DNA of 64,000 bases, from positions 75,634,158 to 75,698,157 of the forward strand of contig NC_133395.1 of NCBI RefSeq assembly GCF_047511655.1, written 5' to 3'. The notes below the pieces were generated by a model that was given only the letters and a program-made list of their open reading frames with translations, ran no database searches and was not told the origin of the DNA. Shown here one piece after another: positions 11,190-22,032 of the stretch. The position numbers were made by a program, and so were the translations under genes. This DNA is from Castor canadensis (taxonomy: Eukaryota; Chordata; Mammalia; Rodentia; Castoridae). Every line of letters begins with the position of its first letter. Position 1 is the stretch's first letter.

Positions 11190-11310
11190 AGGCAAACCAG
11201 GGTTCATAGATGAGCCACTTTAACCCTCCATATCTTTTTTTCTAAAGTGAGAGAATGAATACTTATTGGTTGTGACGGTTAAATATAATAACCATTATAA
11301 AATAAGTGAC
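11190..11310 (+). repeat. MIR SINE fragment
   Basis: gccactttaaccctccatat, taaagtgagagaatgaatac and gtgacggttaaatataataa follow MIR order in sense. Confidence 0.55.
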
Positions 11311-11574
11311 ATTCAAAAATACCAATTTCCTATGGAAACTTCTGGTTATCAGCAAAATGAATGCCATAGGTCAGGTGCTTGGTCAATGTTTTTATTCCTT
11401 TATGTTGGGTTTTTTCATGAATGGGTGGGTGGATGAATGCATTCATGTTATAGCACGTCCACACAGTTAGTCAGTGAGTGCCACAGGCTCCTCCACTCAC
11501 ACAGGTTCACACACTGTGGTCCAGAGCCCGCCTGATGAGGCCAGACTGCCTGCAGGAGAGCTCGGGCCCTTCCA

Positions 11575-11710
11575 AGTCCATGTGACATGTCTGCACCTCC
11601 CTTTCCTTATCTGTTAAGTGTGACTGATGAAGGCCCCTCCCCATGTGACTGCAGCCAGGATTATAGGAAATAATACATGAAGCATGTGTCTTTGATTATT
11701 TCTGGAAGGT
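11575..11710 (+). repeat. MIR SINE fragment
   Basis: cacctccctttccttatctg, then aggattataggaaataatac and ctggaaggtactaagccaat, matches the 3' half of MIR. Confidence 0.5.
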
Positions 11711-12670
11711 ACTAAGCCAATGTTGCCTATCCTTCTTCCTTCTTGGTGGCTCATCCCTCCGAAATAAAGGCTGCCCAGGACAAATTGCCATTCGCTTGCC
11801 TTGCAGGTGGCATGGGCAGACTTTGGGTGTCATTTGTCCTAGTGGTAGCTTGAAACTGGGTCCCTCATCTGCTGTGCCAGCAATTTGGTGGCTCGGGGCA
11901 TGTGACCGAGTGAAGGGAAAGCGCTCAAGCTGTTCCTCTCAGCAGGACACAGGCTGGCAGGTCTGGACCCCAAGCTCAGAGTCAGCAGACAGACCAGGTG
12001 GAACACATGGACAGATGGCAGGACTAGATGGCCGTGTCCCTGGCTCTTTGCTGTTCATTCAGCCTGGGAAGATAAGGGCAGGGTCCTGAACTGAGACGGC
12101 TGCTGAACAAGCTCAGGCCTCTCCTGTCTCCTGAGGATGGAAGGGTCCTGCTTGTCGTAGTTAGGGTTCCTGTTAAGATGTAAAGGGGATCCTATATCTT
12201 GCAGCCCCTGGGGCGGAGTGACCCTACCCTTAGAACTTTCTTTGTGGCAGCTCCCTTCACATGAGTTCTGCTTGATGAAGATGGGGCCTGCCTTGGTCAT
12301 CTCAGGACTGAATGCTCAGGGTTTCCATCCTGCTGGCATCAAGGGGATGCCACGAATATTTGCTAAGTGATGCTGCTGAAGAGGGGATTGTCTGTCTGTC
12401 TGTCTGTGACCACCCCGCCGCCAACCTTTTGGTTTGTGACAGGGAGGTGGGGCCACTTTGCACAGGAAACTCCTGTGAACGCTCTTCCAGTGCTTAAAGC
12501 TAATATAAGGCCCAGAGAGACCAGGTCGTTCAGCACCAGTGTGTCCAGAGCTTCTGAGAACACCAAGTGTGCTGTCAGGACTGAACCATGTCCCTCCTCT
12601 TTTAGTATAGATGGAATATTTTGGAATAGTCTACCCTTCCTTCATTTGGTCCGTTTCCTGGCCTGTTAGT
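11711..12670. other. no gene recognised; short (TCTG)n
   Basis: Contains tgtctgtctgtctgtctg near 12388 and open frames up to 100 aa on both strands. No repeat or exon is recognised. Confidence 0.45.
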
Positions 12671-12865
12671 TACAGTCACACACCACACAATGACTTTTGG
12701 GTCAGTGCTGGAGCCCATATATGAGGGTGTCCCACAGGTTATAATGGACCTGAAACATTCTTCTCACCTGGTGATGTCATAGTCCTTAGTCTGTGATGCA
12801 TACTGCAATGACGAAGTCACCCAACAACACAGTTCTCAGAGCGCACCTCCTCAGTTAAGGGAGGC
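12671..12865 (+). mobile_element. internally deleted TIR DNA transposon relic
   Basis: The left end tacagtcacacaccacacaa ... ttataatggacctgaaac and the right end caatgacgaagtcacccaac ... tctcagagcgcac match the two termini of a mammalian Tigger-class element. They are joined directly, as in a non-autonomous derivative. Confidence 0.55.
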
Positions 12866-13417
12866 GGGAATCCATTCTGTTTCCTCTCCACCCATCTTCT
12901 AATTTTCCCATGTCTTCCCAACGTTTTGATTCTTAGCACTAGAAGACTTATTTCCTGGTACATTTTTTTATTTGTCATTTCTTAAACTCTGTTGACATAA
13001 ATGCATATAGTTATATGAGAGTGTTCTTATTTTGTTCTAAAATATATCTTATTACAAAAGCATGTAGTTAACTTATGCACATTTTGTGTCCTTAGCTTTT
13101 TGTAGGTTCCCAGATGGGTCACCTCTCCTTGTCCCTTGTTCTTGATCTCAGGAGGTCTTTTTTGGCATCTCAACCACTGTGCCGAGGAGCCAATGTCCTC
13201 TCGCTCCTCCCCCTTCTGTTCCCTTCAACTTTAATGGGTCGGTCTCAATTTCATCACTTCAGTTGAGGATGGAAATATGAAGTAGTCATGCTCCAGGTTG
13301 GCTCCCTCTGTGAGGACCCCCCAGGGGACACCTGCCTGGAATGAGCCCTGGGACTTGGACCTTTCCTCCTGGCCTGTGGGACCACCAGGACTTCCGGCGG
13401 GCTCATTTTCCTTCCAG
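12866..13417. other. no gene recognised
   Basis: AT-rich 12900-13120, then C-rich. A 172-aa minus-strand frame (13231-13749) covers the right part and has no recognisable domain. Confidence 0.4.
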
Positions 13418-13470
13418 GCTAGCCCTGGGGGCCTGTGACAACAGAACTCCCTCTTTTGTACTGTGCCAAG
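13418..13470 (+). ncRNA. candidate noncoding exon A (53 nt)
   Basis: Preceded by gctcattttccttccag (good polypyrimidine tract and AG) and followed by gccaag|gtgagt (near-perfect donor). Of the three frames only one is open, and joining it to exon B gives a stop after six codons, so if used this is probably part of a noncoding RNA. Splice sites alone do not prove transcription. Confidence 0.25.
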
Positions 13471-13923
13471 GTGAGTGTGCTTCCCCCGGGAGTCATTAGC
13501 TGCTGAAACCTGAGGGAGGAAGGCCAAGTATTTCCCCAATGTCAGGAACATGAGGCCCAGGTGATTCAGCGAGGTCAGAGTCTGCACCGAGGTGGCAGCA
13601 GCTGTAGTTGGCAGGTGGGACCTGGAGGGAGGTGCAGACGTTAATGACTGCCTGCCTTCTCCCTGACCTGCCCCTCCTGACTCTGCCAGGCCTGTGATTT
13701 CATCATGCACACCTTTGTAAACAACCCATTTAGCAACCAAATTATACACTGGGTAATTATAGCTTCCAGTCGCATGTCAGGGGTTCCCGGCTTCATGACC
13801 TGCTGCTGGTGATCTCATAGCCTGCAATGGGGGACCAGCTTCTGCTGAAATCCTGATGAGACATCGGGGAGAGATGGGGTGTGGGAGTGGGTTGCTTTGA
13901 CTTATGCTAATTGTCTGTGTCAG

Positions 13924-14034
13924 GTCTTCGGATCTTGTTTTGACATTCCTGAAATTGTGTTTGGACTGTTGACTAAATCAATACAGGAAGCTGGGTCAGA
14001 ACAGTTGTCTCTGAGGCAAAAAAAACCAGTCCAG
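13924..14034 (+). ncRNA. candidate exon B (111 nt)
   Basis: Bounded on the left by gctaattgtctgtgtcag (acceptor) and on the right by gtccag|gtaaga (consensus donor). It is exactly 37 codons and open in phase 0 (begins VFGSCFDIPEIVFGLL, ends RQKKPVQ), but I recognise no protein family. It lies 453 bases after candidate exon A and downstream of the CpG island on the same strand, which suggests a multi-exon transcript. It could be a real coding exon, a lncRNA exon or chance. Confidence 0.3.
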
Positions 14035-14141
14035 GTAAGATCATGTCTCTGGTGTGAAGGAGGGAGCCTCTTTACAGCCCCCATCACCTCGACTCACTGG
14101 AAGCTGCACTTCTCTGTGCCAGCTCTTAAAACCTGACCCAG

Positions 14142-14345
14142 GAAGGTCAGTGTGGTTTGTGCCTGTAATCCCAGCTATTTGGAAGGCAGAGACAGGAGGA
14201 TCGTAAGTTCAAGGTCAGCCCAGGCAAAGGTAGAAAGACTCTGTTTCAAAAATAAAACTAAAAACAAAAGGGCTGGGGGTATGGCTCAGGTGGTAGAGCA
14301 CATACCTACCTATAGTGTGAGCAAGACCCTGGACTCAGGAAGCTT
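14142..14345 (+). repeat. B1-ID composite SINE
   Basis: gtgcctgtaatcccagctat ... gacaggaggatcgtaagttc, then a linker and ggctgggggtatggctcagg with tggtagagcac: the dimer in sense. The following 100 bases look like rearranged tail sequence. Confidence 0.85.
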
Positions 14346-15690
14346 GGGCAGAGGCAGGAGCTGTAGGGTGGGTGGAGTAACAGGAGAGGGTGGAACTGCA
14401 TGGTGCTGGGTTGAATTCCTAGCATTGCAATAAACAAATAGATACATAAAAAGGTATCCAAGGGTTTACTCTGAGCCCTCACTCAGTGCCTCCGGAGCTG
14501 AGGCCAGGGAGTCCCACGGCATTTACATTTGCTGCAGTCAGAGGCCAAGCAGGTCCATCCAGCCTGCAATTGTGGGGCTAGCTTCCCTCTGTAGAGTTTT
14601 GGCCTCTCTGTGGCAGAGCCCTATGGGCTGACACGTGTGTGGAAGGCCACTGAGGATGGAGTGAGGATGAGCTGGGCCTGAGTCCTCAGGCCTTTCTGCT
14701 CATCTCCTTCCCTGCCCTGTCCACCAGTCAGAATGTTTCTTTGCTCGCTCAGCTACAGCTGGCTAGGAGCTCTTGAGAACATTCTGAGGACAGAGGTGAC
14801 TGGAGTACAAGGGAACTAGAGGGAAAAGGGAAGGAGACTTGGGAGAGCATTGCCATAGACCACTGTCTCATCACAGTGTTAAGAAATACACACAGACAAG
14901 TGCAATTATTTTGAGACAATTTGTGGTTGCTGGGTGGTGCTGTTTCTTGACTGTAGCATCGGTCTGAGACGGGACCACATTGGTCATGGCTTAACAGCTT
15001 GTGGAAGCACGTGACCCTTAGCAGTTGGACAGCAGCTGAAACTTTCCTGTCTTTCTGGCGATGATGGCCTTTTGGCTTCGTCTATATCCTTGAGAGCATT
15101 GGCACATGAGCAGACCCAGGGATACAGGGTCTGAAATGAATCCAGAAAGCTCAGCAGAAACCATGGGGAAAACATTGGTTGCCCCGGGAACCTCTCAACA
15201 CATGTCCATGAAAGCTTTCCAAAGGCCATGTGGCCAGGGCCAAGTTCACTGTGCATTTACTGGGCTCTGCACTTTGTCTCTAAGTCCATTTCTAAAACTC
15301 TTTGTGAAGCTGTGATTACATTTTAAAATTTGCCTGAGTGTTTCCTCAAATGCAATGGATAATTTGTTATACTGTTAGCATACATTTGCATATTTGTTTT
15401 ATAATTAAAATATGAGAAAGAAGAAAAGACCAATTACAACGAAACTGCACAAAACAGTTTCACTTACTGTTTTCAAAATCCTGAGTGATCTGTTACTCAT
15501 CGCTGTATCTTGTTTTTACTGTGTACCTAGCACTGTAGGGGGAGAGATCTGGCTCAGGTGCTGTGGAGCTGGAATTTAAGGACAGTCCCAAACTTCAGGA
15601 AGACTACAGTGACATGATGAAGAAAGTCATCCAGATGGGCACGTCTAGAAATCACCCTCAAACCAATAGAGAATTGGGCATGGTACCTTC
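14346..15690. other. no gene recognised
   Basis: Mixed sequence. Frames up to 90 aa (14984-15256 minus) show no features. Confidence 0.45.
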
Positions 15691-15694
15691 AGTA

Positions 15695-15895
15695 CCACAG
15701 TCAGCCCTTGGGGGAGTTGGATCCAGAACCTCCTGCATGTACCAAACTGTGGGTGCTCAAGTCCCTTATATAAAAGCATACAGTAATTGTCCATAACCTG
15801 TGACATCCCTATGTTCACTTTAAATGAACGCTAGGTGCCATCTAATACTCAGTGCAGTGCGAATGCTATGAACATGGTTGTACAGTATTTCTGAT
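15695..15895 (-). mobile_element. Tigger-class (MER2-like) transposon fragment
   Basis: cagtcagcccttgggggag, ggtgctcaagtcccttatat and ctatgttcactttaaatg match one end and the middle of the family seen more completely at 41367-41815, here in the opposite sense. Confidence 0.65.
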
Positions 15896-15964
15896 GCTGA
15901 GGTCTACAGATGTGCACAGAGGTGGCAAAGCGTGAGACAAGAGAAGGGTTAAGAAGAACATCCT

Positions 15965-16045
15965 AGAGCTGGGGACTTAGCTCAGGGGTAGAGCATGTGC
16001 TTTGCATTCTTGAGGCTCTGGGTTCAATCCCCAGTCAAGGAGGAA
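15965..16045 (+). repeat. ID-like SINE
   Basis: gctggggacttagctcaggg and ggctctgggttcaatcccca are ID boxes A and B. Its A-poor tail runs into the next SINE. Confidence 0.85.
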
Positions 16046-16050
16046 GAGGA

Positions 16051-16272
16051 GCCAGGTGCTGGTAGCCCAAGCCTGTAATCCTAGCCAATCAGGAGGGAGA
16101 GATCAGGAGGATTGTGGTTCAGAGCCAGCCCGGGCAAATAGTTCGTGAGACCCTATCTTGAAAATACATGCAAAAAAGGGCTGGCAGAATGGCTCAAGTG
16201 GTAGAGTGCCTGCCTAGCAAGTGTGAAGCCCTGAGTTCAAACTCCAGATCTGCTAAAAAAAAAAAAAAAAGG
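16051..16272 (+). repeat. B1-ID composite SINE with poly-A
   Basis: ccaagcctgtaatcctagcc, then ggctggcagaatggctcaag, tggtagagtgcctgcctagc and ccctgagttcaaactccag, ending in a run of A. This is a well-preserved sense copy. Confidence 0.9.
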
Positions 16273-16794
16273 AGTAGGGGAAATAGGAGGGCAGGGGAGG
16301 GAAGGGAGAGGGAGAGAAACTGCAGACTCCAGAGACTGCAAAATAGAATTGGGACTGACTATGGTGGAGGAGTAGGGAGGCTGAGTGTTCAAGTCCAGAC
16401 ACCCACAGCCCTCAGGCCTGCTTGGGCCTCCCCACTGCCCTTTTGCTCCTCTTAGGACAGCTCAGTACCAGATGCCTTTGGGTGGTCTTTTGCTAAATTT
16501 CTTGAATCCCTCCCCTTCTTTCCCAATCCCACTGTTCCCAACCTTAGCCCAGACACTAATCTGTTTTGTCCAGTGTCTTCCTAACTTTGAATCCATCCTG
16601 CTTATGGTCACCAACAGGTCTTCCTACAACTGGATTAAGTTGACAGTGACTGCCTGATGGGTGGGTGGAGACTCATATGGCTTTGCCTGAGTTCAGGGTT
16701 CCCAACTTACTTTCCTCATAGGCCGTGGCCTTAAACAGGCACCTCTCCTGCCTGTGAATGTTCTTGTGTGTTCTGTCCCCACCGTCACCCTTAC
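16273..16794. other. no gene recognised
   Basis: A purine-rich start, then pyrimidine-rich 16400-16620 with chance open frames of up to 95 aa. Confidence 0.45.
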
Positions 16795-16831
16795 ACTAAC
16801 ACCACTGAGCACTTGTTATGTGTTGGGCATT
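16795..16831 (-). repeat. MIR remnant at SINE insertion site
   Basis: actgagcacttgttatgtg, then ttgggcatt, is the antisense MIR 3' start. It is cut by the SINE that follows. Confidence 0.5.
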
Positions 16832-17039
16832 CTTTGTTTTGATAGCACTGGGGTTTGAACTTAGGGCCTTGTACTTGCTAGGCAGGCGCTCTACCACTTG
16901 AGCCACACCGCCAGCCCTGTTTTTGTATTGGGTATTTTTAAGACAGGATTTTGTGAACTATTTACCATGGCTGACTTTGAACATGATCTCTGCCTCCCGA
17001 GTAGCTAGGATTACAGACATGAGCTACCAGCACCTGACT
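16832..17039 (-). repeat. ID-B1 composite SINE with target-site duplication
   Basis: Antisense ID (ggtttgaacttagggccttg, gctctaccacttgagccaca), then B1-like gggtatttttaagacagg ... gagtagctaggattacag. The word ttgggcatt flanks it on both sides (16823-16831 and 17040-17048). Confidence 0.9.
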
Positions 17040-17048
17040 TTGGGCATT

Positions 17049-17959
17049 TGTTTTCTCTGAGAAAAGAAAGAAATGGTTTTCATCCTTGGTCTTCCCAGGC
17101 TCAACTCAAATTCCTTCCCAATGATTCATTGATTGACTCATGGATTCATATAAGGTCTACCTAGAACAGTTTAGACCCCTGTTCTAGAAGCTGTGAGGGA
17201 TATAGTTGAGTAAGAACCACATTTTCCCTCCAGAGGCCCCATGCTAGAAATGCCATTTTTCTCCACGAAATGTTACACTCCCTCTTCCCACTCAAGTCCA
17301 GGGAAATCTGGCTTTTCTCTGAATTCCTACAGTTCTACATTAATCAGAGTCTTTGGAAGGCAAGCAGCAGAGATGGGCTCAAGGATTCTTTTCATTAGTT
17401 TACTGGTTTTTATTTAAAGTTGGACAAGGTACAGGAAGAAGGAAATCTCACATCATGACACATCCAGAGAAGGCCAGGCTAGCCCTACAGCCAGGCTGCT
17501 GGGCCACAGAGGGTGGCAATGGGGACTGATGGTGTCTACAACAGCCTTGAGAGTGAGTTTGGGGTCCTCTGTTGTGTGACTCAGCCATTCAGCCTTGCTT
17601 GTATTGCCCTGTGTTGTCACCCTAGTCACCCCATCTCTGCTCTGTGGCTGGCTTTTCTCTGCCTTCTGTCACCTTACAGGATCTCCCACTCCCCTCAGCA
17701 AGGGTCTGTGGATAGGGAGGCATTGTGGACATTTGTAAATGGAAGGCATTCCAGGCCACACTAGGCCACATAGCTTGTTTGGGACTTCTCTGATAGTGCC
17801 TTTCGTCCTATCTTTTATGTCTAGACTCTTCTCTCTACCACACAGTTGTAAGTACCCCCGGCTCAAGGATATGAGCTATATTCTGTTCCTTGTTTACATC
17901 CTGAAAAGCAATAACTTCAAACATGGCGAGCCACTTGGGTTTCTAGAGAAACCATAAAG
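17049..17959. other. no gene recognised
   Basis: Unique-looking sequence. An 83-aa plus frame (17513-17764) has no identifiable features. Confidence 0.45.
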
Positions 17960-18365
17960 GCAAAATATTTTAAAATTTGACCACATTAAAGTAGAACAAA
18001 ATGAAAACCTCCAGGATAGCTAAACAAACCAACTCATGAACCAGTTAGAAGAAATTATGAACAAAAGGAAAAATATTTGCAAAGCGCTCTTATTAACAGG
18101 AAAAATACAAACAACCCAATAAATGTAGGGCAGAGAGTCTGAAGTGACAGGAAAAGAAAAGGAAGGACCAATTACCAATAAACACATGGAGAGCTATTCA
18201 ACCTTCCTCAAGTGTAAGGGGCTACAAATTACAGCCACAATGCCATGTCATTTTCTTGAATCTGACTGGCAAAAATTATAGTTTCATTTCTGGTGATAGT
18301 ATGGGGACAGGTGGCAATGCATGCAACCTTGGTGGATTTGGGTATCTGTACAGTCAGGTGGGATG
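17960..18365 (+). repeat. old L1 (L1M-type) ORF2 3' part
   Basis: ttgaccacattaaagtagaa, gcaaagcgctcttattaac and ctgactggcaaaaattatag follow sense L1 ORF2 order. The element resumes at 18900 after later insertions. Confidence 0.7.
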
Positions 18366-18430
18366 GTGGCTCTCATACCTAGATGAGCTTCAAAGTCACA
18401 TGATGGGCTTTTAAAAACAGATTCCCAAGG
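18366..18430 (+). repeat. MER5-type fragment
   Basis: ggtggctctcatacctagat, then tgggcttttaaaaacagatt, resembles MER5A. It is interrupted by the SINE at 18431. Confidence 0.5.
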
Positions 18431-18770
18431 CTGGGCATGGTGGTACGTGGCTATAATCCTAGCTATTCAGGAGGTGGAGATAGGAGGATCTCAAGTTCCA
18501 GGCCAACCAGGGCAAAAGTTAGTAAGACTCTATCTTAAAAACAAGCTAAGTGTGGTGGTACACCTGTGATCCCAGCTTCTCATGAGGCAGAGGTAGGAGG
18601 ATCATAGTCTGAGGCCAGCTGGGGCAAAAGTTTGAGACCCTATCTGAAAAACAAACTAAAAGCAAAAGGATCAGAGGCATGGTAAAAGTGGTAGAGCGCT
18701 TGCCCAACAAGCATGAGGCCCTGAGTTCAATCTTCAGTACCTCCAAAAAACAAAGAAACAAACATTTGTT
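18431..18770 (+). repeat. B1-B1-ID trimeric SINE
   Basis: Two successive B1-like units (ggctgggcatggtggtacgt; taagtgtggtggtacacctg), each ending near gaccctatct or gactctatct, then ID-like tggtagagcgcttgcccaac and an A-rich tail. Confidence 0.9.
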
Positions 18771-18899
18771 TCTTACGAAAAACCCCACGGATTTCTCACA
18801 CTCTCCAGCCTGATGCTTCTGTAAGACACCCACAAGCAATAAAGGGTGAGGTTTTGTGAACTTGCAAATGGTAACAGAAGCCAGAGCAGTGACCCAAAA

Positions 18900-19380
18900 C
18901 AAAAGGGACTTTGGCAAATACATCCATATTTTAAAATGTGAGTGGCCTTTGGCCCAGCGATGCTATTGCCAGGAGCTGACTCTGGAATCCCCACAGAAGA
19001 ATGTCAAGGTTGATGAAGAAGGATGCCCATGACAGCCAGCACTGTTGTACAACAAGCAACCTAAACGTCCATCAACAGAAACCTGGCTAAATAAACAATG
19101 GCACATTCTTACACCTTTCAAAAAGATTTAAGAGGAATTCCATGTGCTGATACCGAGACGGAGCAATCTGAGTTATACTGTGGAGTGAAGAAATTCACAC
19201 AGGATAAGTAGTGTGATCCACTTTTCATAAATTTTTAAAGCAATATACCATATATCTTGGTAAATGCACAAATTCTTTTAAAATGAAAAATATACAAGCA
19301 ACTGAGACCAGGGACACCTTTGGGAAAAGAGGTGGGAAGAGAAAGTTGTGTGTTTTATTCTGAACTGTTTGATGTTCTCA
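18900..19380 (+). repeat. old L1 (L1M-type) 3' end
   Basis: ggcccagcgatgctattgcc, acctaaacgtccatcaacag, ctggctaaataaacaatggc and gaccagggacacctttggg are end-of-ORF2 and 3' UTR landmarks in sense. Confidence 0.8.
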
Positions 19381-20239
19381 CTTAGTGGCACTGATTACGT
19401 TTACTGGAAACTGTAATCCACCTGGATGGAGGAGCTATGGGTCAATTTTGGTTTCTGAAAAGTTTTCTATAAAAGAAATTCAAGGTCTGTGGATTCTCAG
19501 GCTGTCCATCAGGTACTCTGAGTGGCGGTGTGTGTATGGGAGTTTGGAGGTGTGTGACAGGGCCTCAGGAGTCAGTGTGTCCTGTGATTTTGCTGATCAG
19601 TCAGGTTGAGAATCACTATGGAGCGTTTGGAAGATAGGCATTGTCTTCTATGGCTCAGGGGAGTAAGGATATGAGGTGAAGCCCTTTAGCTTCAGTGGAA
19701 CAAGAATCTGTGTCAAGGTGTACAACCTAAGGACAAAGAGTGAATGATGGCAGGTCAGTGATGGAAAAGAACTGGGAGCCCTGGTGACATCATTGAGCCT
19801 CACCTGAAGAAGGACAGCCCTGATTCTAGACTCTCCAGTTATGAAGCCAGTAACTCCTCTTTATTGTTTAAGGCAGCTGGAGCAGGGTGCTTTGTCACAA
19901 GCAACGTTAAGAATGCTGACGGATAGCCCTCCATTAGCTGAGACAAGCTGAGTATGTCTTTATCCCTTGCAGTCCGAAATTGCCTAATTTATAAAGTATT
20001 TAATGGTGCTTCCAAGACAAACCCTGTCTGGCACCCGGGCTATATCTGATTGCCTGCTATATTTCTACCTCTAGAAATGAACTGTCAGATGAAGACGTAT
20101 GTCCTTGGAACACGTCCTCCATGCTAGTAAAAGAGTTGTGGTTTTCTGTTACTCTTTATCATGTGACTCTTGAATAAATTTGGATTCAACAGATTAAGGC
20201 CATAGCTGGGAGATATTTCTCATGATTTAACTGATGTCT
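19381..20239. other. no gene recognised
   Basis: Unique-looking; no open frame above 75 aa. Confidence 0.45.
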
Positions 20240-20830
20240 GAGTTTGTTCATTGAATCATTCATTTGACAAGTATGTGTGGAGAGTTCACTATGATCCGGG
20301 TACCTGGGAGGGTGCTGGATGTGTGTACAGTGGTCAATAAAGCAGACGTGGCCTTCATCCTCAAAGAAGTTAGAGGCTAATGGGGGAGATGGACACCAGA
20401 CTGTAAATCAATAATCACACAGCTAAACAAGACGGTTGATATTTTGGTAACTGTATGAAATCCAGTACAGAGAACAGAGCAGGGATTTGTAGCCTATATG
20501 AAGAGGTTAAGAATGATTCTTCTAAGGCTCTTGTAACTGGGAGCTGAAGAATGACAGCCGTTAATTAGGCAAAGAGTAGGGATAAGAACCTTCTAGGCAG
20601 GAAGGAAATCATGTGCAAAGGCCCTGGGGCATGGATGAACTTGATTCATTTGAGAGCCTGAAAAAGGCCAGCATAGTCAGTGTGATGAGTGAGGAGAGGC
20701 AGTGCAGGGAGGAGGGCTGGGGAGATAGGCTAGGGAAGAATTTGTGCTGTTAAGGATTTTGGAGTCTGTGTTAAGGATTCTATGTTTTAGCAGAAGTAAA
20801 AGTGAATGTGGTGCCACAGGTAGGAGGCTG
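20240..20830 (-). repeat. L2 3' region
   Basis: attgaatcattcatttgac, tggtcaataaagcagacgtg, ctaatgggggagatggacac, atgtgcaaaggccctggggc and aaggccagcatagtcagtg follow antisense L2 order over about 590 bases. Confidence 0.8.
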
Positions 20831-21353
20831 ACTTGTGTTAAGGTATCTCTTTTGTCTTTCAGATAGAGGATGGAAGCAGACCAGTTAGATGGTGTAGCAG
20901 AAATCCAGGCTGTAGTTTCTGACGCCCCGGACTCAGGTGGGGGCTACAGTGGGAGGATTTGAGACACACATTTTTCAGGTGGATTCTATGAGGCTTAGGG
21001 GAGGGTCTCATGTGTTGGTAGAAGGGGACAAAGAGGACCACCAGCTTCTGAAGTGAACCACCGGATCCACTGGGGAGAGGCCCTTGGGGGCTGAGGATTC
21101 CTTCTGGGCTTTACCTGTGTGGACATACCATTTGCCAGGATAGGTAGAAATTTCATCTCTCTGTCTCAGCTGGCTGACTGCAGCAGGTCCTTCACCAAGA
21201 CAGGCTTTTCTAAACTTGTCTATAAGTCAAGCAAATGTGGCTTCTAACATCCCCACCCCTAGAGTACTGAATCCTTTCTGATCACTTCTGTATATCCCTG
21301 GAGAGACTAACACCTGATTTGACCCACACCACAGGTTTAGGATGAATCCTCCA
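20831..21353. other. no gene recognised
   Basis: No exon-like or repeat signal that I can name. Confidence 0.45.
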
Positions 21354-21442
21354 GGCTGGGGATGTAGCTCAGTGGTAGGGCACTTGCCTAGCATGTGCAA
21401 AGGCAGGGGTTCAATCCCTCACCCTGCAAAACAAAACAAAAA
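21354..21442 (+). repeat. ID-like SINE
   Basis: ggctggggatgtagctcagt, ggcacttgcctagcatgtgc and ggttcaatccctc, then a CAAAA-rich tail. Confidence 0.9.
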
Positions 21443-21511
21443 AGTAGGGTGTATGGGCCTCTTGATAGTTGTATTATTTTCATATGTTTTTTCTAACATT
21501 TTGTAACTTTT

Positions 21512-21606
21512 CCTTTTTTTTGTTTTGTTTTGATGCTAGAGATCAAAATCTAGGGCCTTACACATGGTAAGCTTGTGCTCTACCTCTGAGCTCCACCTCT
21601 AACCCC
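21512..21606 (-). repeat. ID-like SINE
   Basis: A TTTTG-rich tail, then tctagggccttacacatgg and gctctacctctgagctccac, is an antisense ID copy. Confidence 0.8.
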
Positions 21607-21679
21607 TTAAAAGTGTTTTTAATGCTATAAACCTCCTGTCTAAGCAGATCAATTTCACCTCCACGTTGCCAGAGCTGGT

Positions 21680-22032
21680 GTCACTGTGAGCTGAATCCTG
21701 TCTTCCCCAAAACATCCTGGAGTCCAACCACTGGGACCTGTGAATGTGATCTTGTTTGGAAACAAGTTTCTGCAGATAACCAAGTCAAGTCATTAGGGTG
21801 GCTTGAATGCAAGATGATTGTTGTTGAAACATCTGCAAACTAAGGGGTCCTATTGCCAGCAAAGCCCAGGCGCTAGGAGACAAAGTCAGTCTTCCTTACA
21901 GTCCTCAGAAGAAACCAACCCTGCCACACCTTGGATCTTGGACTCCTGACCAAGAGCTACAAGACACATTTTTGCAGTTTAAACCACTCCATTTGTGGTA
22001 CTTTGGTATGGTGGCCATAGCAACTAATGCAG
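21680..22032 (+). repeat. MLT1 LTR
   Basis: gggacctgtgaatgtgatct, gtttctgcagataaccaagt, gatcttggactcctgacc and ttgtggtactttggtatggt are sense MLT1 landmarks. Confidence 0.85.

Noticed and set aside
13231-13749. 172-aa minus-strand open frame
   Set aside because: Composition is GC-driven and no family is recognised. The plus strand carries better splice signals across the same bases.
15965-16045. tRNA-like A and B boxes
   Set aside because: These belong to ID SINEs. No copy keeps a foldable acceptor stem and anticodon arm, so no tRNA gene is called.
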